DNA from: an uncultured Agathobacter sp.
Lineage (GTDB): Bacteria; Bacillota; Clostridia; Lachnospirales; Lachnospiraceae
Assembly (NCBI GenBank): GCA_934316545.1
Contig: CAKRDT010000031.1
Coordinates: forward strand, 1 to 22,105
DNA: 22,105 bases
Direction of reading: 5' to 3'
Position numbers and translations under genes: made by a program. Of this stretch, positions 8,701-14,607 are shown piece by piece. Position 1 is the stretch's first letter, and each line of letters opens with the position of its first letter. The notes below the pieces were generated by a model. That model was not told the origin of the DNA. It did not search any database and saw only the letters and a program-made list of their open reading frames with translations.

Positions 8701-9286
8701 TTCCGGTAAGGATATCAACGTAATGGTATTCGATACTGAGGTATATTCAAATACAGGTGGACAGTCTTCTAAGGCTACTCCTACAGGTGCGATCGCACAG
8801 TTCGCAGCTGGTGGAAAAGAGACAAAGAAGAAGGATCTTGCAGGTATTGCAATGAGCTACGGTTATGTATATGTAGCACACATTTCTATGGGTGCTGATA
8901 TGAACCAGTGTGTTAAGGCTCTTGCAGAGGCTGAGGCTTATCCGGGACCATCACTTATCATTGCTTACGCTCCATGTATCAACCATGGTATCAAGAAGGG
9001 TATGAGCAAGGCTCAGACAGAGGAGAAGTTAGCAGTTGAGTCCGGATACTGGTTCAACTTCCGTTACAACCCAACACTTGCTGCAGAAGGCAAAGATGCA
9101 TTCTCATTAGACAGCAAGGAGCCTACAGGTGATTACCAGGCATTCTTAAAGGGTGAGAACCGTTACGCTTCTCTTGCTAAGTTCAATCCTGAGAGAGCAG
9201 CAGAGCTGTTTGCAGCATCTGAGCAGAACTCTAAGGATCGTTACGAGCACTTAAAGAAGTTAGTAACTCTTTACGCTGGTAAATAA
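5756..9286 (+). CDS. nifJ: Pyruvate:ferredoxin (flavodoxin) oxidoreductase, single-chain
   Basis: This enzyme oxidises pyruvate with coenzyme A to acetyl-CoA and CO2 and passes two electrons to ferredoxin in the cytoplasm. At 1176 residues it has the length usual for the single-chain homodimeric form. YPITPSS (28-34) marks the N-terminal pyruvate/TPP domain. Two ferredoxin-type [4Fe-4S] motifs follow: C692, C695, C698, C702 and C746, C749, C752, C756. The proximal cluster cysteines C815, C818, C843 and C1074 are all present. The TPP motif GDGWAYD (965-971) followed by Asn999 is intact. An AGGAGG site (5742-5747) sits eight bases before the ATG. Codon use is strongly biased (Lys mostly AAG, Glu mostly GAG, Thr mostly ACA) compared with the genes on either side, which suggests very high expression. 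A strong terminator follows, so it appears to be transcribed alone, directly ahead of the hydrogenase operon that can use its reduced ferredoxin. Confidence 0.97.
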   Translation: MKRSMKTMDGNHAAAHASYAFTDVAAIYPITPSSVMAEATDEWATAGRKNIFGQTVQVTEMQSEAGAAGTVHGSLAAGALTTTYTASQGLLLMIPNLYKVAGERLPGVFNVSARCVATHALNIFGDHSDVYACRQTGVAMLCESSVQEVMDLTPVAHCAAIKGRIPFINFFDGFRTSHEIQKIETWDYEDLKDMVDMDAVDAFRKNALNPNHPVEMGSAQNPDLFFQSREACNSTYDELPAIVQEYMDKVNEKIGTDYKLFNYYGAADADRVIIAMGSVCETIDETIDYLMAKGEKVGVVKVRLYRPFVKEALIDAIPDTVKRIAVLDRTKEPGSLGEPLYLDVVAALKGSKFDQVTITSGRYGLGSKDTTPGQIIAVYNNTEKPRFTIGIIDDVTNLSLDVKENPVTTPEGTTNCKFWGLGADGTVGANKNSIKIIGDNTDMYAQAYFDYDSKKSGGVTISHLRFGHSPIRSTYLISQANFVACHCTAYIYKYNMVQDLVPGGTFLFNTQWSVDELDEKLPGQVKRYIAENNINFYIIDGVKIGKEIGLGNRINTVLQSAFFSLTKLIPEEEVIKLMKDAATKSYAKKGDDVVKMNHDAIDAGATAYVKVDVPESWKNCTDDDFSVEVKGDNKEVVDFVKNIQQKVNGQQGNTVPVSVVKKYETGWTPSGTAAYEKRGVATDVPVWDATKCIECNQCSYVCPHAAIRPVAMTEAEAAAAPEGMQMKDLNQMPGYKFAIVVSAFDCTGCGSCVNVCPDKVQAITMTGFEAHEDEQKYFDYAVTLEDKEDVIEKFKINSVKGSQFRQPLLEFSGACGGCGETPYAKLITQLFGDRMYIANATGCSSIWANSSPSTPYTTNKKGHGPAWSNSLFEDAAEFGYGMLLAQRAIRDRLKNELDEIDANTDNADVKAAIKEWNDTFASGIENGPATEKLVAALEACGCDASKNILKEKDYLAKKSQWVFGGDGWAYDIGFGGVDHVLASGKDINVMVFDTEVYSNTGGQSSKATPTGAIAQFAAGGKETKKKDLAGIAMSYGYVYVAHISMGADMNQCVKALAEAEAYPGPSLIIAYAPCINHGIKKGMSKAQTEEKLAVESGYWFNFRYNPTLAAEGKDAFSLDSKEPTGDYQAFLKGENRYASLAKFNPERAAELFAASEQNSKDRYEHLKKLVTLYAGK

Positions 9287-9317
9287 TTCATTGAACGTCA
9301 TATAGAGCTATGATATT

Positions 9318-9353
9318 GAGCAGGAAGCTTCGGCTTCCTGTTCTTTATTTTTG
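9318..9353 (+). terminator. Rho-independent terminator after PFOR
   Basis: An 11-bp stem with one G-T/U pair (9318-9328 with 9333-9343) closes on a TTCG tetraloop and is followed by TTTATTTTTG. It starts about 30 bases after the PFOR stop codon and is a textbook terminator. Confidence 0.93.
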
Positions 9354-9383
9354 TTAAAAAACAATTTGTGATATTGTGCAATG

Positions 9384-9443
9384 TTGACAAAAATGAGAAA
9401 ATATTTCAATAATGATGAGAAAAAATGTACAGTATGCTAGAAT
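9384..9443 (+). promoter_or_regulatory. Promoter region of the hydrogenase operon (two candidates)
   Basis: Candidate one has a perfect TTGACA (9384-9389) with AATAAT (9408-9413) after 18 bases. Candidate two has ATGAGA (9415-9420) with TAGAAT (9438-9443) after 17 bases, with TGC directly before the -10 box (extended -10). Either gives a leader of roughly 90-120 bases before the hydC start. I cannot choose between them from sequence alone. Confidence 0.5.
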
Positions 9444-9523
9444 GGAAACAAGTTCATGCAACAAATTCTGGCGATTTTCAATCATGGGGAAATTGAATGG
9501 GATCAGGATGCAGCAACAAATAC

Positions 9524-9530
9524 AGGAGGG
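9524..9530 (+). promoter_or_regulatory. Ribosome binding site that fixes the hydC start
   Basis: AGGAGGG lies nine bases before the ATG at 9540. The longer in-frame start at 9456 has no such site and would fall within a few bases of the predicted transcription start of the TAGAAT promoter. Confidence 0.85.
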
Positions 9531-9539
9531 TTTTTACAC

Positions 9540-10022
9540 ATGTTGGAGCAGTCATATTATGACAAGGCTGACGAGATCATTGCGGCGCATGGCGCGGTGA
9601 AGCAGTCATTGATTCCTGTGATACAGGATATTCAGGCAGAGTATCGGTATCTGCCACCCGAGCTGCTGAGCTATACAGCGAAGAAGCTTGGAATCAGCGA
9701 GGCAAAAGCGTACAGTGTTGCCACGTTTTACGAGAATTTTTCCTTTGAAGCAAAAGGAACATACATTATCAAGGTTTGCGATGGTACAGCATGTCATGTG
9801 CGCAAATCAACAGCAATTCTGAATAAGTTGCGGCAGGAGCTGGGGCTTACGGCAGAGAAACATACAACGGACGATATGATGTTTACGTTGGAGACTGTGT
9901 CGTGTCTCGGTGCGTGCGGACTTGCACCGGCTTTGACGGTCAATGATAAGGTTCACCCTGCTATGACCCCGGATAAGGTGACCGAATTAATTCAGCAATT
10001 GCGAAATGGAGAAGATGTATGA
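9540..10022 (+). CDS. hydC: NuoE-like [2Fe-2S] subunit of electron-bifurcating [FeFe]-hydrogenase (HydC)
   Basis: A 160-residue thioredoxin-fold [2Fe-2S] protein related to the 24-kDa subunit of complex I (NuoE). The cluster ligands are visible as C80-x4-C85 (CDGTAC) and C122-x3-C126 (CLGAC), spaced as in the family. The N-terminal helical part (AEYRYLPPELL and SVATFYENF) is also typical. It is expected to sit beside the FMN subunit HydB and relay electrons between NADH and the hydrogenase. The start at 9540 is set by the AGGAGGG site; the reading frame stays open another 28 codons upstream to 9456, but that part looks like leader. The stop overlaps the hydB start as ATGA, so translation of the two is probably coupled. 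An alternative role as NADH-dehydrogenase-like or formate-dehydrogenase accessory subunit is unlikely given the hydA gene downstream. Confidence 0.92.
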   Translation: MLEQSYYDKADEIIAAHGAVKQSLIPVIQDIQAEYRYLPPELLSYTAKKLGISEAKAYSVATFYENFSFEAKGTYIIKVCDGTACHVRKSTAILNKLRQELGLTAEKHTTDDMMFTLETVSCLGACGLAPALTVNDKVHPAMTPDKVTELIQQLRNGEDV

Positions 10023-11890
10023 GGATAGCGTCCAGAGAAGATTTACATGAAGCTGCCCGTCTGGCGGCAGAGGAGATGAAAAGCCAGACAAAACGTATCT
10101 TGATCTGTGCCGGTACAGGATGTCTTGCCGGTGGTTCCGAGAATATATATCATAAGTTAAAAGCTTTGGCCGAGCAAAGAAGCGATGTAGAGGTTGAATT
10201 TGGACCGGAGATCGCACATGTCGGTGTGAAACAGAGTGGCTGTCACGGTTTCTGCGAGATGGGTCCGTTGGTGCGCATAGAGCCTGCAAATTATTTGTAT
10301 ATCAAAGTGAAGGAAGAGGACTGCGAGGAAATCTTTGAGGAGACGATCGTCCACGGCCGTCCGGTGGAACGACTTCTCTACGAGCTGGACGGTGTGCGTT
10401 ATCCTCAGCAGGAGAGCATTCCGTTTTATGCGAAGCAGACGCGTCAGGTGCTTAAGAACTGCGGACATATTGATGCGGAGAATATCAATGAGTATTTAGC
10501 GGTAGGCGGATATCATGCTTTGGAGAAAGCATTGTTTGAGATGACACCGGAAGAGGTTGTGCAGGTTGTTTTAGATTCTAATCTGCGCGGCCGAGGCGGT
10601 GGAGGATTCCAGACCGGATACAAGTGGAAACAGGTTGCAAGACAGCAGGAGAAGATCCGCTACGTTGTCTGCAACGGTGACGAGGGTGATCCGGGCGCAT
10701 TTATGGATCGAAGTGTGATGGAAGGTGATCCGCATAAAATGATTGAGGGTATGATCATTGCCGGGTATGCAGTAGCTGCGCAGGAAGGCTATATTTATGT
10801 GCGTGCGGAGTATCCGCTTGCTATTAAGCGTCTTCAAGTAGCAATCGCTCAGGCCCAAGAGAGCGGGCTGCTCGGCGATCATATCATGGGATCCGGATAC
10901 AGCTTCCGCATTCATATTAATCGCGGCGCAGGAGCGTTTGTGTGCGGAGAGGGAAGTGCGCTTACCGCATCCATCGAAGGAGAACGCGGCATGCCTCGTA
11001 CGAAGCCGCCGCGCACGGTGGAACAGGGACTGTTTGCGAAGCCTACCGTGCTGAATAATGTGGAAACATATGCAAATGTTCCGCTGATCATAGAACATGG
11101 TGCTGAGTGGTATCACCGTCTCGGAACTGAGACGAGTCCGGGAACAAAAGCTTTTGCATTGACCGGAAGCGTGAAAAATACAGGGCTGATCGAAGTGCCG
11201 ATGGGGACGACACTCCGTGAGATCGTATACGATATCGGCGGTGGCGTTAAGGGTGATGTTCCGTTTAAGGCAGTGCAGATCGGAGGACCGTCCGGTGGAT
11301 GTCTCGTTACACGCAATCTGGATGTTCATCTGGATTTCGATTCCTTAAAGAAGCTTGGAGCCATGATCGGATCCGGTGGTCTGGTTGTTATGGATGAGAA
11401 TACCTGTATGGTTGAAGTGGCACGCTTTTTTATGAATTTTACGCAGAATGAAAGCTGCGGAAAATGTGTTCCATGCCGCGAAGGCACGAAGCGGATGCTG
11501 GAGATCCTGGAGGAGATCGTTGCAGGAAAAGGTACATTGGAGGATCTGGATATTCTGCAGGAACTCGGCGAAGCCATCACCAATACCGCATTATGCGGAC
11601 TTGGTAAGAGTGCGGCACTTCCGGTACTCAGTACATTGAAAAACTTTAGAGAAGAATGCATAGAACATGTCGTGGATAAGCGATGCAGGACAGGAAACTG
11701 TCAGGCGATGCGCCGTTATGTGATCGACCCGTCCAAGTGCAAGGGTTGCTCAAAATGTGCAAGAAATTGTCCTGTGAATGCCATCTCAGGCAAAATCAAG
11801 GAAACGTTTACCATTGATGCAAGCGTATGTATCAAATGCGGTGCATGCATGGATAATTGCCCATTTTCAGCAATTAGTACAGAAAATTAA
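10019..11890 (+). CDS. hydB: NuoF-like FMN/NADH subunit of electron-bifurcating [FeFe]-hydrogenase (HydB)
   Basis: A 623-residue flavoprotein expected to bind NADH and FMN and to be the flavin subunit of the HydABC complex. An N-terminal [2Fe-2S] thioredoxin-like domain carries C30, C35, C75 and C79. The NuoF core starts near 150, with the glycine-rich GRGGGGF (191-197) and the FMN-site stretch CNGDEGDPGAF (218-228). An SLBB-type region follows, then the [4Fe-4S] N3 site C480, C483, C486 and C526 (ESCGKCVPC). Two ferredoxin-type [4Fe-4S] motifs close the protein: C574, C577, C580, C584 and C604, C607, C610, C614. This extended NuoF with extra clusters at both ends is the form found in bifurcating hydrogenases and NADP-reducing hydrogenases. 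The start overlaps the hydC stop by four bases (ATGA), and the 15-base gap to hydA holds a strong ribosome binding site. NADH rather than NADPH is inferred from the family, not shown by sequence. Confidence 0.92.
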   Translation: MRIASREDLHEAARLAAEEMKSQTKRILICAGTGCLAGGSENIYHKLKALAEQRSDVEVEFGPEIAHVGVKQSGCHGFCEMGPLVRIEPANYLYIKVKEEDCEEIFEETIVHGRPVERLLYELDGVRYPQQESIPFYAKQTRQVLKNCGHIDAENINEYLAVGGYHALEKALFEMTPEEVVQVVLDSNLRGRGGGGFQTGYKWKQVARQQEKIRYVVCNGDEGDPGAFMDRSVMEGDPHKMIEGMIIAGYAVAAQEGYIYVRAEYPLAIKRLQVAIAQAQESGLLGDHIMGSGYSFRIHINRGAGAFVCGEGSALTASIEGERGMPRTKPPRTVEQGLFAKPTVLNNVETYANVPLIIEHGAEWYHRLGTETSPGTKAFALTGSVKNTGLIEVPMGTTLREIVYDIGGGVKGDVPFKAVQIGGPSGGCLVTRNLDVHLDFDSLKKLGAMIGSGGLVVMDENTCMVEVARFFMNFTQNESCGKCVPCREGTKRMLEILEEIVAGKGTLEDLDILQELGEAITNTALCGLGKSAALPVLSTLKNFREECIEHVVDKRCRTGNCQAMRRYVIDPSKCKGCSKCARNCPVNAISGKIKETFTIDASVCIKCGACMDNCPFSAISTEN

Positions 11891-11905
11891 GGAGGGGTTT
11901 CATAA

Positions 11906-13591
11906 ATGGATTATATTACGATTGATTCAAAATGCGTCCCGATTGAGGGCGAGAAAAATGTATTGTCGCTGATCCGTAAAGCAGGAATTGATCTGCCGAC
12001 GTTCTGCTACCACTCCGAATTGTCCATCTACGGTGCGTGCCGTATGTGTGTGGTAGAGGATGACAGAGGGCGTGTGTTTGCATCCTGCTCGGAGCAGCCA
12101 AGACCGGGAATGGTCATTTATACAAATACGAAGCGTATTCAGAAATACCGGAGACTGATCATTGAACTGCTGTTGTCTTCGCATTGCAGGGATTGTACAA
12201 CTTGTCAGAAGAACGGTATGTGCGAGCTACAGAGTCTGGCGTATCGCGTTGGTGTGCATGCCGTAAGATTTTTAAATACGAAGAAGCAGCAGCCGCTTGA
12301 TATGAGTTCACCGAGTATTGTGCGTGATCCCAATAAGTGTATCCTATGTGGTGATTGCGTGCGGACCTGTGAAGAGATTCAGGGAATCGGAGCGATTGAG
12401 TTTGCAAACAGGGGATCCAAGACGGAAGTTATGCCTGCATTTAATAAAAAACTTGCGGAGACGGACTGTGTCGGATGTGGACAGTGCGCATCGGTATGCC
12501 CGACGGCGGCAATATCGATCCGTACCAATGTGACACAGGTCTGGGATGCAATCGATGATGACAATATCCGCGTGGTTGCGCAGATTGCTCCGGCGGTACG
12601 TCTTGCGGTTGGAGATCATTTCGGCATTCCGAAGGGAGAGAATTCTTTTGGAAGACTTGTGGAGGCACTTCGCATTATGGGATTTGATGAAGTGTACGAT
12701 ACCAATCTGGCTGCGGATCTGACCGTTATGGAAGAGTCGGCAGAGTTTGTGGAACGATTACAGTCCGGCGAAAAACTGCCGCTTTTTACATCGTGCTGTC
12801 CGGGATGGGTGAAATTCTGCGAGAAAAAGTATCCGGAATTTGCACTGAATATTTCCACCTGCCGCTCGCCACAGGGAATGATGTCGGCGGTAGTAAAGGA
12901 ATATTTTAAGGAACGCGATGCCGAGGATGGCAAAAAGACGTTTGTTGTATCGATCATGCCGTGTACCGCAAAGAAGGGCGAGATCCTTCGTGAGGACAAT
13001 TTTACGGACGGCACTCAGGATACGGACTGCGTACTTACGACCGTTGAGATTATCCGCATGATCAAGGAAGTAGGAATCTCGTTTGAAAAACTTGCGGGAG
13101 AGGCTGCGGATATGCCGTTTTCCATTGCATCCGGCGGTGGTGCAATCTTCGGTACGACCGGAGGTGTAACGGAAGCTGTGCTGCGTCATCTTGTGAAGGA
13201 TAAGAACTATAAGTCATTAAATATGATTGCTTTTTCCGGGGTACGAGGAGAGGATGGATTGAAAGAGACTTCCGTGAATCTTGACGGACGAGAGGTCAGG
13301 ATCGCAGTAGTACATGGGCTTGCCAATGCAGGAAGGCTTCTTGATGACATTAAGGCCGGCAGAAAAGAATATGATTTTGTCGAAGTGATGGCCTGCAGAC
13401 GTGGCTGCATCATGGGAGGTGGTCAGCCGCCACAGGCCGGAAGCCGCACGAGAAAGGGACGTATGGAGGGAATCTACAAGGTGGATGCCGCATCAAGCAT
13501 CCGGTTCCCGGATGAGAATCCGATCGTGAGACAATTATATGGTGATTTATTAAAAGGCAAAGAGCACAAGCTGCTGCATAGAAATCTGTAA
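11906..13591 (+). CDS. hydA: [FeFe]-hydrogenase catalytic subunit (HydA)
   Basis: A cytoplasmic H2-evolving or H2-oxidising [FeFe]-hydrogenase of 561 residues with four accessory clusters. The N-terminal [2Fe-2S] domain has C34, C45, C48 and C61. A His-ligated [4Fe-4S] site follows (H93, C97, C100, C106), then two ferredoxin-type sites (C145, C148, C151, C155 and C188, C191, C194, C198). The H-cluster motifs are all intact: TSCCPGW (295-301), MPCTAKK (351-357) and the MACRRGC motif with GGGQP (C497, C501). By comparison with clostridial enzymes, C298, C353, C497 and C501 are the ligands and C297 the proton-transfer cysteine. There is no C-terminal [2Fe-2S] extension of the Thermotoga kind. 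AAGGAGGGG lies upstream of the ATG. Together with hydC and hydB it most likely forms a HydABC complex that uses ferredoxin and NADH together. Maturases HydE, HydF and HydG are not in the window. Confidence 0.96.
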   Translation: MDYITIDSKCVPIEGEKNVLSLIRKAGIDLPTFCYHSELSIYGACRMCVVEDDRGRVFASCSEQPRPGMVIYTNTKRIQKYRRLIIELLLSSHCRDCTTCQKNGMCELQSLAYRVGVHAVRFLNTKKQQPLDMSSPSIVRDPNKCILCGDCVRTCEEIQGIGAIEFANRGSKTEVMPAFNKKLAETDCVGCGQCASVCPTAAISIRTNVTQVWDAIDDDNIRVVAQIAPAVRLAVGDHFGIPKGENSFGRLVEALRIMGFDEVYDTNLAADLTVMEESAEFVERLQSGEKLPLFTSCCPGWVKFCEKKYPEFALNISTCRSPQGMMSAVVKEYFKERDAEDGKKTFVVSIMPCTAKKGEILREDNFTDGTQDTDCVLTTVEIIRMIKEVGISFEKLAGEAADMPFSIASGGGAIFGTTGGVTEAVLRHLVKDKNYKSLNMIAFSGVRGEDGLKETSVNLDGREVRIAVVHGLANAGRLLDDIKAGRKEYDFVEVMACRRGCIMGGGQPPQAGSRTRKGRMEGIYKVDAASSIRFPDENPIVRQLYGDLLKGKEHKLLHRNL

Positions 13592-13598
13592 TCATGAT

Positions 13599-13643
13599 AC
13601 CGTCAGTCTGCCGGTGAGGCGGGCTGGCGGTTTTTCTTTTTTT
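13599..13643 (+). terminator. Rho-independent terminator after hydA
   Basis: A 14-position stem (13599-13612 with 13618-13631, three G-T/U pairs) with a 5-base loop GGTGA is followed by a long T-rich run (TTTTTCTTTTTTT). It starts eight bases after the hydA stop codon. Confidence 0.93.
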
Positions 13644-13653
13644 GTTGTATCCA

Positions 13654-13682
13654 TTTACAAAACAGGTCGATAATGATACAAT
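13654..13682 (+). promoter_or_regulatory. Promoter for the coiled-coil protein gene
   Basis: TTTACA (13654-13659) and TACAAT (13677-13682) are separated by 17 bases, with TGA directly before the -10 box (extended -10). Transcription should start near 13689. This rules out the in-frame ATG at 13673 and supports the start at 13715. Confidence 0.75.
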
Positions 13683-13714
13683 ATTCTGAGAATTTGTTAC
13701 ATGGGAGGAATACG

Positions 13715-14506
13715 ATGGCTGGCTTATTGCTGGAGTTGCGCAGACAGCTTGCGCGGAATCGACGACAAACTACATATCATAAGCCGAATGTATACACATT
13801 AGAGCCACGGAATGAGTGCCATGTAACAGAATCGGTGAAAGAGATGACGCAGGAATTACCGAAAGCGGTTTTGGATGAACCGAAGAATGGAAATACTCAG
13901 GAAAGGAACGTAGGAGTCGTGAGCAAGGAAGATTTCTTACTTAGTCAGATTGATGAATTCAGAGAGCGTGCAAAGCAGTTGCAGAGCTTGTTAGATACGA
14001 AGGAGACCGAGGCACAGGAGCTGCAGACATTGGTGGATGAACGCCAGGAGAAGGCCGATGCTTTGGATCAGATCTTACAGGAGCGTCAGGAGAAAGCCGA
14101 TGGACTCACGATCGAGGTTGAGAAGCAGATCGATTCCATTATTGCCAAGGTTGCGGCCAAGATGGATGAGATTGAGGCTACCATGAAGGATGATGTGGCG
14201 GATGGTAAGCGTTTCAACGAGGAGAAAGCTAAGGAATTAAAGGAATCTTTAGAGCAGGTACAGGAGCAGCTTACGGTTGTCAAGAATGATCTCTCCGAGA
14301 AGGTCCATTCCGAGAATGTAAAGTGTTACCGCAATGTGCAGGATCTTTTCCGCAGCATGGATGAGAAAGTAGATCGTCTGACACTGATCGAGTCGAAGAT
14401 GACACGTACACAGGGACTGGTTACAGTATCGCTTGTGTTTGGAATATTAAATTTTGGTATACTGATCGCCTTATTGCTGATGAATTTGGGCGTTTTAGGG
14501 TTATAA
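13715..14506 (+). CDS. Unrecognised coiled-coil protein with C-terminal membrane anchor
   Basis: I do not recognise this 263-residue protein and assign no function. The start at 13715 follows a GGGAGGA ribosome binding site and lies downstream of a good promoter. Residues 1-25 are basic (RRQLARNRRQ). A low-complexity polar stretch leads to a long Glu/Lys/Gln-rich coiled coil (about 75-215) that contains an internal duplication, ERQEKADAL then ERQEKADGL, 14 residues apart. The last ~27 residues are strongly hydrophobic (LVFGILNFGILIALLLMNLG), with no signal peptide at the N-terminus. The likely topology is therefore tail-anchored, with the coiled coil in the cytoplasm. Two Cys are present and no catalytic motif. 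It is a transcription unit of its own between the hydrogenase operon and ppaC. A scaffold or cell-envelope role is possible but is only inference. Confidence 0.8.
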   Translation: MAGLLLELRRQLARNRRQTTYHKPNVYTLEPRNECHVTESVKEMTQELPKAVLDEPKNGNTQERNVGVVSKEDFLLSQIDEFRERAKQLQSLLDTKETEAQELQTLVDERQEKADALDQILQERQEKADGLTIEVEKQIDSIIAKVAAKMDEIEATMKDDVADGKRFNEEKAKELKESLEQVQEQLTVVKNDLSEKVHSENVKCYRNVQDLFRSMDEKVDRLTLIESKMTRTQGLVTVSLVFGILNFGILIALLLMNLGVLGL

Positions 14507-14518
14507 GTTGAACATATA

Positions 14519-14550
14519 TGCAATTCTCTGTTTCAGGGAATTGCATTTTT
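14519..14550 (+). terminator. Rho-independent terminator after the coiled-coil gene
   Basis: The stem 14519-14530 pairs with 14534-14545 over 12 positions (one G-T/U) around the loop TTT and is followed by TTTTTG. It begins 12 bases after the stop codon. Confidence 0.9.
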
Positions 14551-14607
14551 GTCCTAAGGGATGATGATTGATTGGGGCGGAAAAATAAAAGAAATGAGAG
14601 TATCAGT

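Noticed and set aside
9351..9364. TTGTTAAAAAACAA before the hydrogenase promoter as a Rex redox-repressor site
   Set aside because: The outer TTGTT/ACAA parts resemble the clostridial Rex site (TTGTTAANNNNTTAACAA), but the site is 14 rather than 18 bases and overlaps the T tract of the PFOR terminator. It would need a binding test to be revived.
9456..9539. 28-codon N-terminal extension of HydC
   Set aside because: The AGGAGGG site at 9524-9530 points to the start at 9540, and one candidate promoter would start transcription almost on the upstream ATG.
10571..11329. 252-residue open frame on the minus strand
   Set aside because: Antisense to hydB over its conserved FMN and cluster region; no ribosome binding site or domain.
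13673..13714. Longer start of the coiled-coil protein at 13673
   Set aside because: It lies before the predicted transcription start of the TTTACA-TACAAT promoter and overlaps the -10 box region.
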